From NCBI GenBank assembly GCA_036872755.1, contig JAVHNS010000007.1, positions 124,001-188,000 on the forward strand: a stretch of DNA of 64,000 bases, in the 5' to 3' direction. Below, piece after piece: positions 1 to 13,855 of this stretch (the stretch's first letter is position 1; every line of letters begins with the position of its first letter). The DNA comes from Orbilia blumenaviensis (Eukaryota; Ascomycota; Orbiliomycetes; Orbiliales; Orbiliaceae). The notes under the pieces are model-generated. The model was not told the origin of the DNA. It worked only from the letters and a program-made list of their open reading frames with translations, and made no database searches. Position numbers and translations under genes: made by a program.

Positions 1-3000
1 TTATTTATTTATTTTATAAAAAATATGATTTTTATATTAATTATATTTAAAATATATTATTTTTATTAAAAATCTTTATATTTTAGAAATTAAATTAAAT
101 ATTATTTTTAAAATAATTATTTTAATTACAAACAAAACAATTTTACTTTACTTTATTATTAATTTAAAATTATTAATTTTAAATAAAATCATTTTAAATA
201 AAAATTTAATAAATTTTTTTATATTAATAAAATTAAATTTATTAATATTTATGAAAAAATAAATATAGAAAGAAAAAATTAAATAAATTTTAAATTTTAA
301 TATTATTTAAAAAATTTAAATTATATATTATTAAAAATAAATTATTTAAATAATTTTTTTTATAATTAATTAAAAATTATTTTTTTTTATTAATTAATAT
401 TAATAAAAATTTTAATATGTTTTTATTAAATTATAAAATAAAAAATTATTTATTTATTTTAAAATTATTAAATAATTTAATATATATTATAAAAAAAGTT
501 AATAATTATTTTTAAAATAAATTTTATTTAATAAAATATATATTTTTTAAAATATAAAAAATTAACAAAAAAAAAAAAAAAATTTTAAATTAAATTTTTA
601 AAAATAATAAATTAATTTTTTAATTTTTAAATAAATGAAATTTTTTATTAAAAATTAATTAATTTATATATTATATTTTTTAAAAAAAAAATTTAATTAA
701 AATTTTTATTTATATATATATATATAAAAAAAAAATTATAATTTTATAAAAATATATTAATAAAAATTTTTATAATAAATTTATTTAATTTTTTAATTTA
801 TTTATAAGATATTTTATATTATTTATATTAAAATTTAATGAAAAATTATAAATATATATTAATTATAAAAGTTTAAATAATATTATGATTAAAAATATTA
901 AATTTTTATTATTGATAAATAAATTTTTTAATTATTTAATAAATATAAATTATTTTATTAAATTAAATATTATTAATATCTATTATAATATTAAAATAAA
1001 TTTAGAAAAAAAATAGAAAATAATTTTTTAATACTATTATAATTTATTTAAATATTTAATTATGTTATTTAAATTAATTAATATATTAATTTTTTTTTAA
1101 GTTTTTATAAATTATATATTTTAAAAATATATAAATATTATTTATATTATTTATTTAAATAATATTTTAATTTTTAATAAAATATTAAAAAAATATAAAA
1201 AAATATTAATATAATATTAAAATTTTTTCAGAATTATAACTTATATATAATATTAAATAAATTAAAATTTATTATTATTAAATATAAATTTTTAAAAATT
1301 ATAATTATTTTAAATAAAATTAAAATAAATTTAAAGAAAATTTAAATTATTTAAAATTAATTTTTTTTTAAAAATATTAAAAAAGTATAATTATTTTTTA
1401 AATTTTATAATTATTATTAATAATTTATTTAGAAATATAATTTTATATTAATAATATTTTTTAAATTTATTAAAAAATAATTAAAATTTAAAATAATGTT
1501 TAAAAAAGTTTAAGTTTTTAAAATTTTTAAGAAATTTTTTATTTTTGTTTTTATTTTTAAATTTTATAATTTAAAATTATTTATTAAGATTAAAATTGAT
1601 ATTTTTATAGTAGTGTTAAAAATTTGTTTATTTTAATTTTATAAAAATAAATAATAGTATTTTATTATTTATATTTTTTATAAATTTAATATAATATAAT
1701 TATGATATGTTATTTATGATAAAAAATTAATGGTTATTATAAAAGTATATTGAAAATAGTATGTTTATTTTTAAACTAAAAAATTTTTTATAATTTTATT
1801 TAATTATAAGAATTTTATTTATTTTTTAATTATAAAAGAATTTAATAAATAATAAGTTTAATAATAAAAATTTTTTAATAAATATAATATAAAGATAATA
1901 TATTTTAAAAAAAAATATATATATTTTTATAAATGTGATAAATAAAAAATTAAATTTTATTAAAAATATTAAATTTGATAAAAAAATAATTTTTAAATAT
2001 AGTAATATTAAGAATTAAATTTTTATTAATAAATTTTTAAATTTAATAAAATATAATATTAAAGATAATTTTTAATAAAAAATTTTTAAAATTTATAAAT
2101 AAAATTTTGTTGTATAGTGGATTTTAAAAAAAGAAGATATATTTTTTTATTTTAAATTAGTTGATAAAATTATTATGTTTTAAAATTTGTTTTATATTTT
2201 GATTAAAAAATTTTAAAAAAAATTTATTTTTTTATATTATGATTATTTAATTTATAATTATTTAAAAATTAATTATATTTAGAAATTTACTATAAAAATT
2301 TATTTTTAATTTTAAATAAGAAAACAAATTAAAGAATATATTAAAATTTATAATTTTTATTATAAAAATAAGTTTAATTAATATAAATTTTATAAAATTT
2401 TTTAAAATTATTATTTATAATTTTATATAAAAAATATTTTTAATATAAGATTTTTTATTAATAAATTATATAATAAAATATTAATTATTATAAATAAATT
2501 AATAAAAATTATTATTTTTATTTTATAAAATAGTTAATAAAAATTAAAAAATTATAATAAATTTATTATAATTATATTTTTTTAAATATAAAATTTAATA
2601 AAAATATATTTTTAATTATAATTTTTTTTTTATAAGCAAATATTAATAATTAATTATGAATTAAATTAATATTAAATTAAATATTATAATTAAAGATTAT
2701 ATTTAAATAAAAATTTTTAAAATTTATTTTTAAAATTTTTTAAATTATATTTAAAATAATTAAATATTTTTTTTATTTATAATAAAATTTATTTATAATA
2801 TTTTTTAATATTTAATTATTAAATATATTTTATATGAAGTATTAAAAAAATAAATATTTAAAATTATTTTTTTTTTTTTACATTAAAAGAAGTTATTTTT
2901 AAAGTTAAAGAATATATAAAATTAATAAAAAATGTTTATAGTATTTTTATAAAAAATTTCTAATTTTTATAAGAAAAAATGAGTTATTATTATAATAAAT

Positions 3001-5427
3001 AATAAAAGAAAATTTTAAATTTTAAAAAAAAAGATAAAGTATATTTATTTATATAAAATTTAAAAATTAAATATTTTAATAAAAAATTTAATTTTTAAAA
3101 ATTTAGTTTATATATAATTAAGAAAAAATTTAAAAAATATTATTTTAAATTTAATATATTTAAATTAATATAAATATATAAAATATTTTATATTTCAATT
3201 TTAAAAAAAATATTTTTAAAATTTAGAAAAAATTTAAATAAAATTAAAATTAAATATAACAATTATATAAAATATAAAATTAAAAAAATTTTTAATAAAT
3301 TTAATAGTGATAATAAATATTTTATTTATTAAATTATTTTTTATAGATTAGAAGATGATTTTTAATAATTAAAAAAAATATTTTATTATAAATTATATAG
3401 GATTATTTTAGAAATAAAAATTTATTTTATTAATTTAATATTTTTATATTTAAATAAAAATAAAAAAAATTTAAAAAAAATAAAAATTAATATATTTTAT
3501 AAATTTTTAATTTATAAAAATATAATTTTTTTATTTAATTAGTTTTTATATTTATAAATTTTTTTTATAAATATTCATTTTTATAGATATATGGTTTAAA
3601 TAGATATTTATAATATTATTTATTTAATTATTTTTTAATTTTTTTTAAATATTTTATTTTCTTAATTAATAAAATTTTATATTTTAATAATATTAATAAA
3701 TAATTATATAAAAATTATATTAATAAAATAATATTATAAATTATTAAAATTAATAATTTAGTATAAATTATAATAAAATAATAAAATATAATTTAATTTA
3801 AAAATAAAAAATTATAAATATATAATAAAAAATTAATTAAAATTTTAAATAATATTTTAAAAAAAATTTTTTATAAAAAATATAAGATAATTTTTATTTT
3901 ATTTAATAAAAAAATTTATTGTATTTATTAAAATATTATAGAAAAAGTTAAGTATTTTATTAAATATTAATAAATTTTTATTAACTTTTTTTTTAATAAT
4001 TGGATTATTTTTAAATATTATATTATTTTTTATAATTTTTTATTTTTTATAAAGAAAAATTTTTTAATATTTCTATGTAATTATTAAAATTTTAATAAAT
4101 TAATATTTTAATTTAATTATAATAATATTAAATTTAATTAGAAATTTTATAAATTTTATTTAATTTTTAATGATTTTTTAATATATTATTTTATATTAAA
4201 TAAAAGTTTTTTCTAATTTTTTAAATTTTTTATTTTAAATTTTTATAATATAATTTATTAAAAATTTTAAATTAAAAATATTTTATAAAATAAAAAAAAA
4301 TAAAAATTATTTATAAAAAATTATATTATATTTTTTTATTTTATTTTATTTATAATAGATTTTATATTTAATATTTTTTTTTAATATAATATAAATATAA
4401 TTATTTATAATATAATATAAATATAAAATTATAATTTTTAAATTTTTTAATTTAAATTATTTAAAAAAAATAATTTTTTTTTATTTTATTTAGATATAAT
4501 TTTTTAATTTTTTTTTTAAATTTTTAAATTATATTTTATTATATAATTAAAATAAAAAATTTAATATTTATTTATATATATAAAAAAATATTTTATAATT
4601 TAAATTTTAAAATTTAATTATAATATAAATTATAATTATTTATCTTTAATTTTATTTATATAAATATATAATATAATTATAAAAAATTATATTTTCAAAT
4701 ATATAATTTTTATATATAAATTTTTTTTAAATAATTTTTTTATATAAAAAAATTTTATAAATAAATTTTATATAAAAATTTTTTATTTAATTTTATTATA
4801 TTTTTTATATATAAAAAAATTTTATATAAGAATTTTTTTTTTAAAAAATTTTTTTAAAAAAAGAAATAATATTATGATTAATTATATTAAATATATTTTA
4901 ACATATTAAATATAAATTTATTTAATTTTAAATTTAATTTATAAATTAAACTTATAATATAAATATTTAAATAATAAATTTAAAAATAAATTAAATTAAA
5001 ACTAAATTATTTGTAAATATATTATACTAATAATATAATTTTTAAATAAATTATATAAAAAGTATTATATATGATTTAATATATTATATATATATAATAT
5101 TCTTTTAAATATATAATATTTAAATTTATAAATAGTTTATTTTTGTATGAAAAATATTTATATATATAAAAACTTTTAAATAATAATAATTTTAAAATTT
5201 TTTTTTAAATTTTATTAGTTAATTTATTAATATTTAATATATTTTATTTATTATTTTTATTTATTAAACCTAATATATTTTTATTAGGAGTTATATTATT
5301 TGATATTTTATATTTAATTTAATTTATTTTAAGAAAATAATTTGAATATTTTAGATTAAAAATATGATTAGCTAAAGAATGTTAGGCTGTTTTAGGAATT
5401 TCCTATTTGGGAAATACCCGGGACAGG

Positions 5428-6546
5428 TGTAATAAATATAAATATTTTTAACTAAAAATAAAAACAAAAATTTATTAAAAAAACTTTAAAATCATATTTA
5501 TAAATAAAGAGAATAAATATATATAAGAAATTGTAAAATTTATAATAATATTTTATAAAATTTTATAATAAAAATAAATTTATATTAACCAATTATAAAT
5601 AATTATAAAAAAATTTACTTTATAAATAATAATTTATAAATATATATAAAAATTTATAAAACAAATATTAAAAAATTATAAAATAAAAATTGTATTATAA
5701 ATTTATAATAATAAATTATAAATTATAATAAAAAAATTTAATAATAAAAACAAAAATTTAAATTTAAAATATTAATTACTGAAAAATTTAAAATATAAAA
5801 ATTAAATTATTAAAATAAAATAAAAATTTAATAAATAATTATAAAAAACTGTGAGTTTATATAAATTTATATAAAAAAAATTTTAAATTAATATAAAATA
5901 AAGTATATAAACTTACTAATAAATAAAATATTATTAAATATATTTATAAAATTAATTTATAATATATCATAATAAAATACAAAATATAATAAATTATTAA
6001 AAAAATTATTAAAATATAAAAAAAAATTATTTATTATAATTTAAAAAAACACATTACCACTTTTAAATTATAATAATATTAATTAAAACAACTAATTAAT
6101 AAAATTTAATGTTATATATTAAAACAATTTAACCAAACCATTATATTATGAGGTAAATTATATTTATATAAATAATTTCAAAAAATTAATAAATTAAATT
6201 ATATAATATCAAAACATATCAATAAATTATAAAAATAATAAAAAATTAATATTTTATAAAAAAAAAATATAAAAAAATGTTTTTTGATTAGAATATTATT
6301 TATATATTATAAATTATTTATATAATAAAGTTAAATTTTAAAAATTAACAAGATTTTACAAAAAACATTAAAATAAAACATTTATTATAATATAACATTT
6401 ATTTATATATAACAAATTTTATATATATTTTTCCAATAACAATAGAATCAACACTAGATAATCTAAATATATTAGATTATAAAGATATGCTATATTATAT
6501 TTTGAGTATTAGTGAATAGTTACGAATGAGAGTCTGTCGCGTTATA
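5428..6546. repeat. LTR-like repeat, copy 1 (RIP-mutated)
   Basis: This copy starts near TGTAATAAATATAAATA and ends GTCTGTCGCGTTATA. It matches 7005-7605 over its first about 450 bp and last about 140 bp. A segment of about 525 bp (about 5880-6405) has no counterpart in copy 2, so it is an insertion here or a deletion there. The ends resemble an inverted TGTAA...TTACA pair, as LTRs have, if the final TATA was once TACA. No target-site duplication is clear. The left edge may lie further left, at the GC-retaining patch at 5381-5430 that begins TGTTAGGC. Assignment to an LTR element is inference. Confidence 0.6.
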
Positions 6547-7004
6547 AATTATATTTTATATTATTATTAATATAATATGTTATATTATTTTAAATATAAA
6601 CAAAATAAAAATTTATAAAAAAAATTTATTATTTATAACAGTAAATTTTTAAATATTAAGGATTTAATTAATTATATTAATAGTTATAATATTTTATACT
6701 TAATTAAAAGGGGAAAAAGATAAAAAAAAGTTTTTTAATTAAAAAAATTAAAAAAATTAAAAAATCAATAAAAATTAATAAATGATAAGAAAATTTAAAA
6801 AAAAGAAACAAAAATTAAAAAAAAAAAAACTAAATTAAATTTTAAAAAAAATTTTAATTTAGAAAATCTTTTTAAAAAATTATACAAAAGTAATTAAAAA
6901 TAATTAAAAAAAAATAATATTTATAAATATAAAAATTAAATAATAATTAAAATAAAAAATAAAATTTAAATTTTTTTTTTTTAAAAAAAATTATATTTAT
7001 ATAT

Positions 7005-7605
7005 TTTTAATCCAAATATTTTTAATTAAAAATAAAAATAAAAATTTATTAGAAAAACTTTAAAAATTATATTTATAAATAAAAGAAATGGATATATATA
7101 ATAAATTCTAAAATTTATAGTAATATTTTACAAGATTTTGTAATGAAAATAAATTTATATTAATAAATTATCATAAATAATTATAAAAGAAATTAATTTG
7201 TAAATAATAATTTATAAATATATATAAAATTTTATAAAATAAATATTAAAAAATTATAAAATAAAAATTATATTACAAATTTGTAATAGTAGATTGTGAG
7301 TTGTAATAAAAAAATTTAATAATAAAAATAAAAACTTAAATTTGAAATATTAATTATTAAAAATTTAAAATATAAAAATTAAATTATAAAAATATTATTA
7401 AAATAAAATAAAAATTTAATAAATAGTTATAAAAAATTGTAAATTTATATAAATTCATATATAACAAACTTTGTATATATAATACATTTCTTTAATAATA
7501 ATAGAATCAGCATTAAATAATCTAAATATATCAGATCATAAAAATACACTATATCACACTTCAAGTACCAGCAAATAGCTACAAACGAAAGTCTATCGCG
7601 TTACA
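7005..7605. repeat. LTR-like repeat, copy 2 (RIP-mutated)
   Basis: Second copy of the repeat at 5428-6546, lacking that copy's central about 525 bp. It ends GTCTATCGCGTTACA. In the last about 70 bp the differences between copies are all transitions, and all in one sense: copy 1 has T where this copy has C, and G where this copy has A. The shared ancestor would therefore have carried C and G at those sites, with one strand mutated in each copy. Further left the differences run both ways. Confidence 0.6.
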
Positions 7606-8100
7606 GTTTAAAATATTATAATAGTAACTTATTAAATAATATAATATTATTATAGTAAACAAATTTATTTTGATAATAATATATTTATATTTAATTATGG
7701 TAATAGTAGTAAAAAATTATTAATTTTATTTTAAATATTTATAGTTGATAAATATTATAATAAATATATATTTTAGTATTATTATTTAATAAAAGATAAT
7801 GGTATATAATATAACCTTATTCACCATATTATTCCATTCCAACACTAAACTTATTCTAAAAATTTAAGTTTAAACCACTATAGACTTAAGTCTATTTATT
7901 TTAGTGAAAGTCTAAACCACTCCACAGTTTAGAGCGGTTTAAATCTAGTTTAGCTGTTCCATGGTAACACACTACTTTCACATTTGGTTTTAATTTAGCC
8001 ACTGATAACACACTACTAGTAGCTTTAGAAACGTCTTATTTTAACTTCGGAAAATTTTGTAACAGAAATATTAGTCAAAATCTATTAAATTAATTATTTT

Positions 8101-8736
8101 TGCTCAAGTAAAATGTTTAATTAATGATTTACAATGACTCACTAATGATTTAAAACTATTACAAGATTGATTTAAACTGATATATAGATAGATATAGGGG
8201 GCCTATTAGCGAGCGGCTCTTTTTAACGCCGTTTCAGTATATAAAATTTTTATTTATTTATTTTATTTCTTTATAATTTTTTTTTTGTCCGGGCTAAAAG
8301 ACGAGCCGTTTATTACTGCAATTACGCTGGCAATGTTTGTCGCATATACCACTAGATCAACTTTATCTAGGAAGACACAAATTTCATTGATGATTCGAAG
8401 TAAGACGTTATACTATATCGAATAATCTAGATTTTAGTGACAGGAACATGACAGAATGACCCGTAGTTCTAATGGCCGGTACATCCTTGAACATTATCGA
8501 GGCCTACTGAATGGTTTGAGACATCGATATTTGGTGTGGAATGTGTTGCCGCCGTTTCACACTGGTTTTCTGAAACCTAAACTTCTAAGCACTCCTTTTC
8601 GGCGATAAAGATTGTCTTTGGAGGAACGTAACCTCTCGAATCAAGCATCGACAGCCCCTAAAACAATATACACCTGGTGAATCCGATCCACCAGGTCGGA
8701 TAATAACTAGTTGCTCCCTATAGAAACTGCGATACC
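8101..8736. other. Transition from AT block to areA upstream region
   Basis: Base composition rises from AT-only to ordinary over this stretch. A stop in the frame that precedes the first areA coding sequence lies near 8702, so the areA start codon must be in an upstream exon here or nearby. I could not identify that exon. No other gene is visible. Confidence 0.4.
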
Positions 8737-11699
8737 TTGGCGAACCGGGAGTTCAGAATTCGGCGGCGGTCAGGCATTCCTCCGATTTTCCTTGTGACCA
8801 TCATCAACACCGTTTTACCAACTACTGTTGATTCTGCGGAGCCCCCTCTTCCGTTACGTCCGACGAATAGATCAAGGAGGCGGGATCCCTCTTCAGAGGG
8901 CAGTTGCTCAATCTGGATCTTAAACGGGAAGGAGATGCGGCCTTTAGGTCGCAGCTGCTTGATGATGCCTTCTTACCCAGTTTTAGGCGCGATGCCACTT
9001 CGGCATCATTGGACGACCTAGCGGAAATGCAAAAGCAAGACCCTCTTGCGACACAAATTTGGAAGCTTTATAGTAGGACAAGATCCAGTCTCCCAAATCA
9101 GGAGCGGATGGAAAATCTCACATGGAGGATGATGTCGATGACACTAAAGAGGGACCAACAGCAAATTTGGTACGTAAACCCAATGCTTTTCTTGCGGCGT
9201 ATTACAACCTCAAAGTGGTTTTGGACTTATGTCGCCATCCGAACCCGAGAACCATGCGTTTTTTAACGGCCATACAACTAATCATGAGTTACTCCCTGCG
9301 TCCCGAAGCTTAACTCCAAGCCGACATACTGCCCTTCAGGCTCCACATTCTGGGACAACATCACCACCGTTTGTGAATGATAACGATGGGGATTCAATGT
9401 TCCTAGATGAGCCTTCTAGTGAGAACCGGTCAGAAACAACGTCCCCCGTCGCAATGGATTTATCGGGCCCAACCTCTGGGTTCTCTGAGTCCAAAACCTT
9501 AGCCCGTGCGATACCAATAAAAACTCAACGACAAGATCATCTTTTTAACTCATTTCGGTCGTCCGCGCCTTTTGCATCAGTCCCCTCGCGGCCTAGACCG
9601 GTTGGAAATTCGGAGTTTGATTATATTCAAAGGCACCAACGAAAGACTAGTCTTGATGTTGGAACTCAGGTGGGTTACTCTTTTAACTAGGAAACGTTTT
9701 TCTGGGACTGTAGTTAACTCGAAGGGTCTACCACCAGGCTAAGAAACGTCCCGCCAACTTTTCACCGCGGGTTCCTGCGCTCCAAAGTATCTCTATACCC
9801 CACGACCCGGACCCGGACCAGGAGCTCCTGGAGTATAGTTTAGACCCCTCCGATGTGTTTGTGTCCTCTCAGACAGGAATGCATCCGTACCCTATTCGGA
9901 ACAACCATCTTGGTAGCCTACCCTATGGGCTAAACACAATGGTCGGCGTAGAAAATAATGATCCCATTCTGCATTCAGCTGGTCCATTTCAGCCTAACTT
10001 CAATTTCTCGCCCATTGAATCACCTCTCGCAACCAGCGCCGGATTTCCAACTCTCTATAACAATGCATCGCTGGCGTCGTCAATTGCGTCGCAGGATTTC
10101 TATTCCCCACCAGCTTCTACTCCTCATTCGGCCTCTTCTACCCCCCACCCCATTCCCGAAAATAGCGAGGTATTCTTTGGGCATAGTACAATCGATGGCC
10201 GACAGCAAAGCAGGAATGTTCCGCACTTTGGACGTAACAATCGACAATCCGCTCTCTCAGCAACTCTTTCCCAAGCTGGATACGTGTTTGGGAACAGCGA
10301 TGGGTTTTATCCAGGCAACCCATCTGTCCAGGAGGGGTTCACAAATATGAACGGGTTTGGTTATCAGCATGTCAACCCATCACAGATTGTTAACCAAAAG
10401 GGCCAATCCCCTAAAAACCACACAGTGGTGTCCAAATCGGACAGGATATTAGGCATTGGCGGCGATTCTGATTTGGAAGATGAGGAGAGGGATGTGTTCC
10501 GGACCAATATAAAAGACTACACTAGGGTGGAACAAAAGCTCGATTCCTCTTTTCTCGGTGACCCTCCGAGTATACCACTTTGGGTTAAAGATGCAGCGGG
10601 GAATTCTGAAAAGGCCTTTGGGGGACAAACTACTGAATCTTCAAACCAATTCCTGAACAATTCTACCCATAGAAACGCCCTTGTAAGTGAAAACATGATG
10701 GAAAACATGATGGAAAACAGTGAATGGGCAAAGTTTAATAAAGGGTTGGCTGCGCTTCCAACTACCGGGGACCTTAAAAGCGGGCTTGGAAGTGATAATC
10801 GTGGGCGCACTGGGAGTAATAGAAACACAGGTGCGATGCCTATGGCATATACAGCTCCAAGCAATTCTCGAACTTTGTCAAACCCTAGCAGCCCACCTGA
10901 GTCCGGTTTCAATTCGGCAAATCCTTCGCGACCCCCGTCACCTGACACCTCAAAGTCCACCCACGGTATCGGTCAGAATGGATTGCCGACCACTTGTACA
11001 AACTGCTTTACCCAAACGACACCCCTCTGGCGTCGAAATCCGGAGGGGCACCCATTGTGCAATGCTTGCGGTTTGTTTTTGAAGCTCCACGGGGTCGTCC
11101 GGCCCTTGTCCCTAAAGACTGATGTGATCAAGAAGCGAAACCGTGGAAGCGGAAACTCTTTACCTGTCGGTGTCTCACCATCTCGAAATAAAAAGACAAT
11201 CCGAAAGCCTTCATCACAGCACACTAGAGGGGGCAGCAACAATGGCAGCACTGGAGTGCCTGCTGGTGAAGAGAATGGGTCGCCATCCGTCAACGAAAAT
11301 ATATCTTCAATGGCTGGTCTGAACGTTAACGCGTCTTCAAGCTCCTCCGCCGTAGCCGGCCGCAGCAATCCATTGATAGCTCCGAAGTCAGGGGCCATAG
11401 GCTCATCAGTTATAGCCGACGTGTCTCTGAATAGAGCCACTGGCGGGGTATCGTCAAAGCGGCAAAGACGATCCTCTCTTGCACGAGGGGATACTGATAA
11501 CCCTGGTTTGGGTGAAGGGGGCGTGATCTTGGATAGGGACAGTACGCTGGCAAGGGCTGACCAAACAGGCAGTATTTCATCACCGGGCGCTCTCGGTTTG
11601 CATGGGTCGACCTCAAGTCCTCCTCAGCCTGGCCTGATGTCGGGTCTCTCATCCTCTGGCTCTACACATGAATGGGAATGGCTTACTATGTCCCTGTAG
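8737..11699 (+). CDS. areA: AreA/NIT2-type GATA factor, global nitrogen regulator
   Basis: Nuclear transcription factor that activates genes for use of secondary nitrogen sources when ammonium and glutamine are scarce. The N-terminal part has the fungal DUF1752 block (about 9000-9155: [19 protein letters not shown], then [17 protein letters not shown]). A single GATA finger at about 10995-11070 reads CTNC...LWRRNPEG...CNAC, followed by the basic stretch KKRNR. The last residues, EWEWLTMSL, are the conserved AreA C-terminus that binds the repressor NmrA. Exons are joined by likely introns 9170-9215 (46 bp, phase consistent) and 9670-9737 (68 bp), the latter giving [13 protein letters not shown]. 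Another short intron near 8853-8896 would link an upstream frame at 8737 to the DUF1752 exon. The true start codon is not resolved. It sits within 0.7 kb of the AT block yet shows no sign of damage. Confidence 0.93.
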
Positions 11700-13004
11700 C
11701 GTTTTATGTTTGGAATGTGGTGTTAGTTTATATTTATGGTCCGAGTATATACTTGTGTAATTCACTAGAGGTCAGCTGGAGTCCGGGTATTTCTTTGGGT
11801 AATTCCCTGCTTTTGTTTCGGAGCCGTCAGTCCATGGGCCTCTGACGGATGCTTGACTAGTTATTCTAGCCGGCAGGAGCCCTGTATTCTTATTTTTGTA
11901 TGTTCCTGTCCGCTTCTGTCTCAATTCTTTTCTCCTTGGAAGTTCGGATGGCCACCTGCTCGTTTAATAGACTCATCGTGTCATTGCACCTTGATCACCT
12001 TGGTGCTATCCTGGTTTATCTGCTTAATAGATTATTTACCCCTTAAGAGCTATCTCACTAGTGTATACCCTGTAGTTGGCAAGCATCCATCTATCCATCC
12101 TCATTTTTTTTTTTTTTTTTTTGCAAAGCACGAAACTTTACCCGATTTGAGACCTTGTTAATATGTTCTAAGGTGAAGGGTGAGGACACATCTATTGTTC
12201 CACTGGATAAGCTCACTAGGTTGCTGAAAGCAGCTGTTCTGGCTGAACCGAATAACCGGAAGGGCATATTGTGGTTAATTAAGAAGTACTTAGGCTAGCC
12301 GTTTCCCTGGCTTGTTTTATTCTCATTTTCATTTTTGGGGGGTTTTTTTTTTTTTTTACCTACTTGAGTAAGTAGGTAGCTATTACTATTTAAGTACTTA
12401 CCTAAGCAGTAGTTATTTATTTTTTCAGTCCAGACAAACATAACTCAAAGTATCGCCCTCTTCACAGCAGTATCATAGTACCCGGCTCTTTGCACGCTTC
12501 AGCTTATATATTATTGCTATCGGCGATACGCCAACGTATCATCTAATTATCGTCCTCCTCTGGCTTAAAGGTGTGTTTATCTTCCCATACCTCTGATGGA
12601 GTACAAGAGCCTGTTCTCCTCCCATGGATTTGGATATGCATTTATGAGATGATACATGGATAATGCCAGGCATCCCTGTGTCTGCATTTCATCTATCCCT
12701 TACAACGGCGGAAAAGAAGGTCGATCTTCCAGAACCGCGTCTTGTTTCAGGCAATTATCAAGATGGAATCCGCAAAATCTTTCCGAAAGACCGTGAACAC
12801 CAACAGTCGCAGCAGCCAGCCGAATTCTGGCAATAACAGCATCCCATTCTGCTTCTTAAATGCCGACTTGGGACGGCTTAGGTAGCTTTTGATAATTTTC
12901 TAGAGCGTGCGCTATCTCTCAATACAATGGTAGTCAGAAACAGACATCGTTTATATACTAGGAAACGCCAGGCACCGCGCTGGTGGTTGTGAAGCGACAT
13001 CGAG
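11700..13004. other. Intergenic, areA 3' region and C2H2 upstream region
   Basis: No gene seen. It holds poly-T runs near 12105-12122 and 12343-12356 and a patch of AGGTA/ACCTA/AAGTACTTA words at about 12357-12410, the same short palindromic family seen in other gaps of this window. Confidence 0.5.
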
Positions 13005-13855
13005 ATGGAGCGGTCATCGCAGGGCCGAGGTAATACCTGGTCGTTAAACAGCTCAAGACTTCCAAGGCCTCTGCCTCCGCTCACGAGCGAGCACAATGCT
13101 ACAAGGAGGGACGAGAAGATTGTAGACGCCCTACCAGGCTCAATGGATCACCAGACAGAAAAGGGACCGGAATACTCTCTACCGTCCATATCATCTCTTC
13201 TGTTTTACGCAACCAATGGGTCGGATCGTTCTTTAGGTACCAGCCATAGTAGTATGTGTTTTTGACACCAGTGCGGTTATCAATTCATAGTTTTTTTCTG
13301 ACAGCCTTCAAACTAGGAAAAGACTCAATCAGTTCTGCTCGTTTACCGGAATCTAGTATGCAAGATTTTGCTTCAATCTCTGGCATGAGCCCTGCCCGAA
13401 GAACGAGCTGGAGCGAGAACATGTCACTTAACAATTCATGGCGGGGGGTCTGTCAGGCGGAAGCCGTCGGCCAGCGACATAAAAGATTAGACCAAGATCT
13501 CGACTTGCATTCAAATCCAGATACCGACCGAAATAACGATTATGGCATTTACAGCCGTGGATTCCAAGAGGAGTCAACACTGGAACCCCCTGAAATACCG
13601 ACAGCTTCCCAACCATGGACACATCACCATCACTCAGCTCCTTCGACCTCATTATCATCTACCCAAAATCTGGATCGTTATGTGTGTTCACAATGCACAA
13701 AGACATTCTCCCGCCCGAGTAGCCTACGTATCCATAGTCATAGTCACACTGGAGAAAAGCCGTTTGTATGCCCTCATTCTGGCTGTGGGAAAGCCTTTAG
13801 TGTTCGAAGCAATATGAAACGGCACGAGAGAGGCTGTCATTCTACCCGTGGCTAG
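13005..13855 (+). CDS. Small two-finger C2H2 zinc-finger protein
   Basis: Predicted nuclear DNA-binding protein of 265 residues in two exons (13005-13251 and 13305-13855; 53-bp intron with GTATGT donor and TTCTGACAG acceptor). The first about 200 residues are low-complexity and contain a short His run. Two C2H2 fingers close the protein: C210/C213/H226/H230 and C238/C243/H256/H261, joined by a classical TGEKPF linker. The second finger has the longer C-x4-C and H-x4-H spacing. The pair resembles a group of fungal regulators with fingers of the type [14 protein letters not shown], but I do not recognise a characterised orthologue. It lies downstream of areA on the same strand; no functional link is implied. 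Confidence 0.8.

Larger units (their letters stand above)
1..8100. repeat. Extreme AT-rich, gene-free block (RIP-degraded repeats)
   Basis: The stretch is almost only A and T, with scattered single G or C and no open frame worth calling; normal composition returns between about 7.8 and 8.2 kb. Such AT isochores are known in Pezizomycotina as transposon-rich DNA mutated by repeat-induced point mutation, usually heterochromatic. Two facts here favour that reading: two diverged copies of one repeat (5428-6546 and 7005-7605) that differ largely by transitions, and sub-blocks where the few remaining GC pairs are nearly all G (about 1500-3600) or nearly all C (about 5900-6450) on this strand. It could be pericentromeric, subtelomeric or an internal island; no telomere repeat is visible. 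Confidence 0.85.

Noticed and set aside
1..8100. Mitochondrial DNA insertion or contamination
   Set aside because: No mitochondrial gene, tRNA or rRNA is visible, and the copy-to-copy transition pattern fits RIP of nuclear repeats better.
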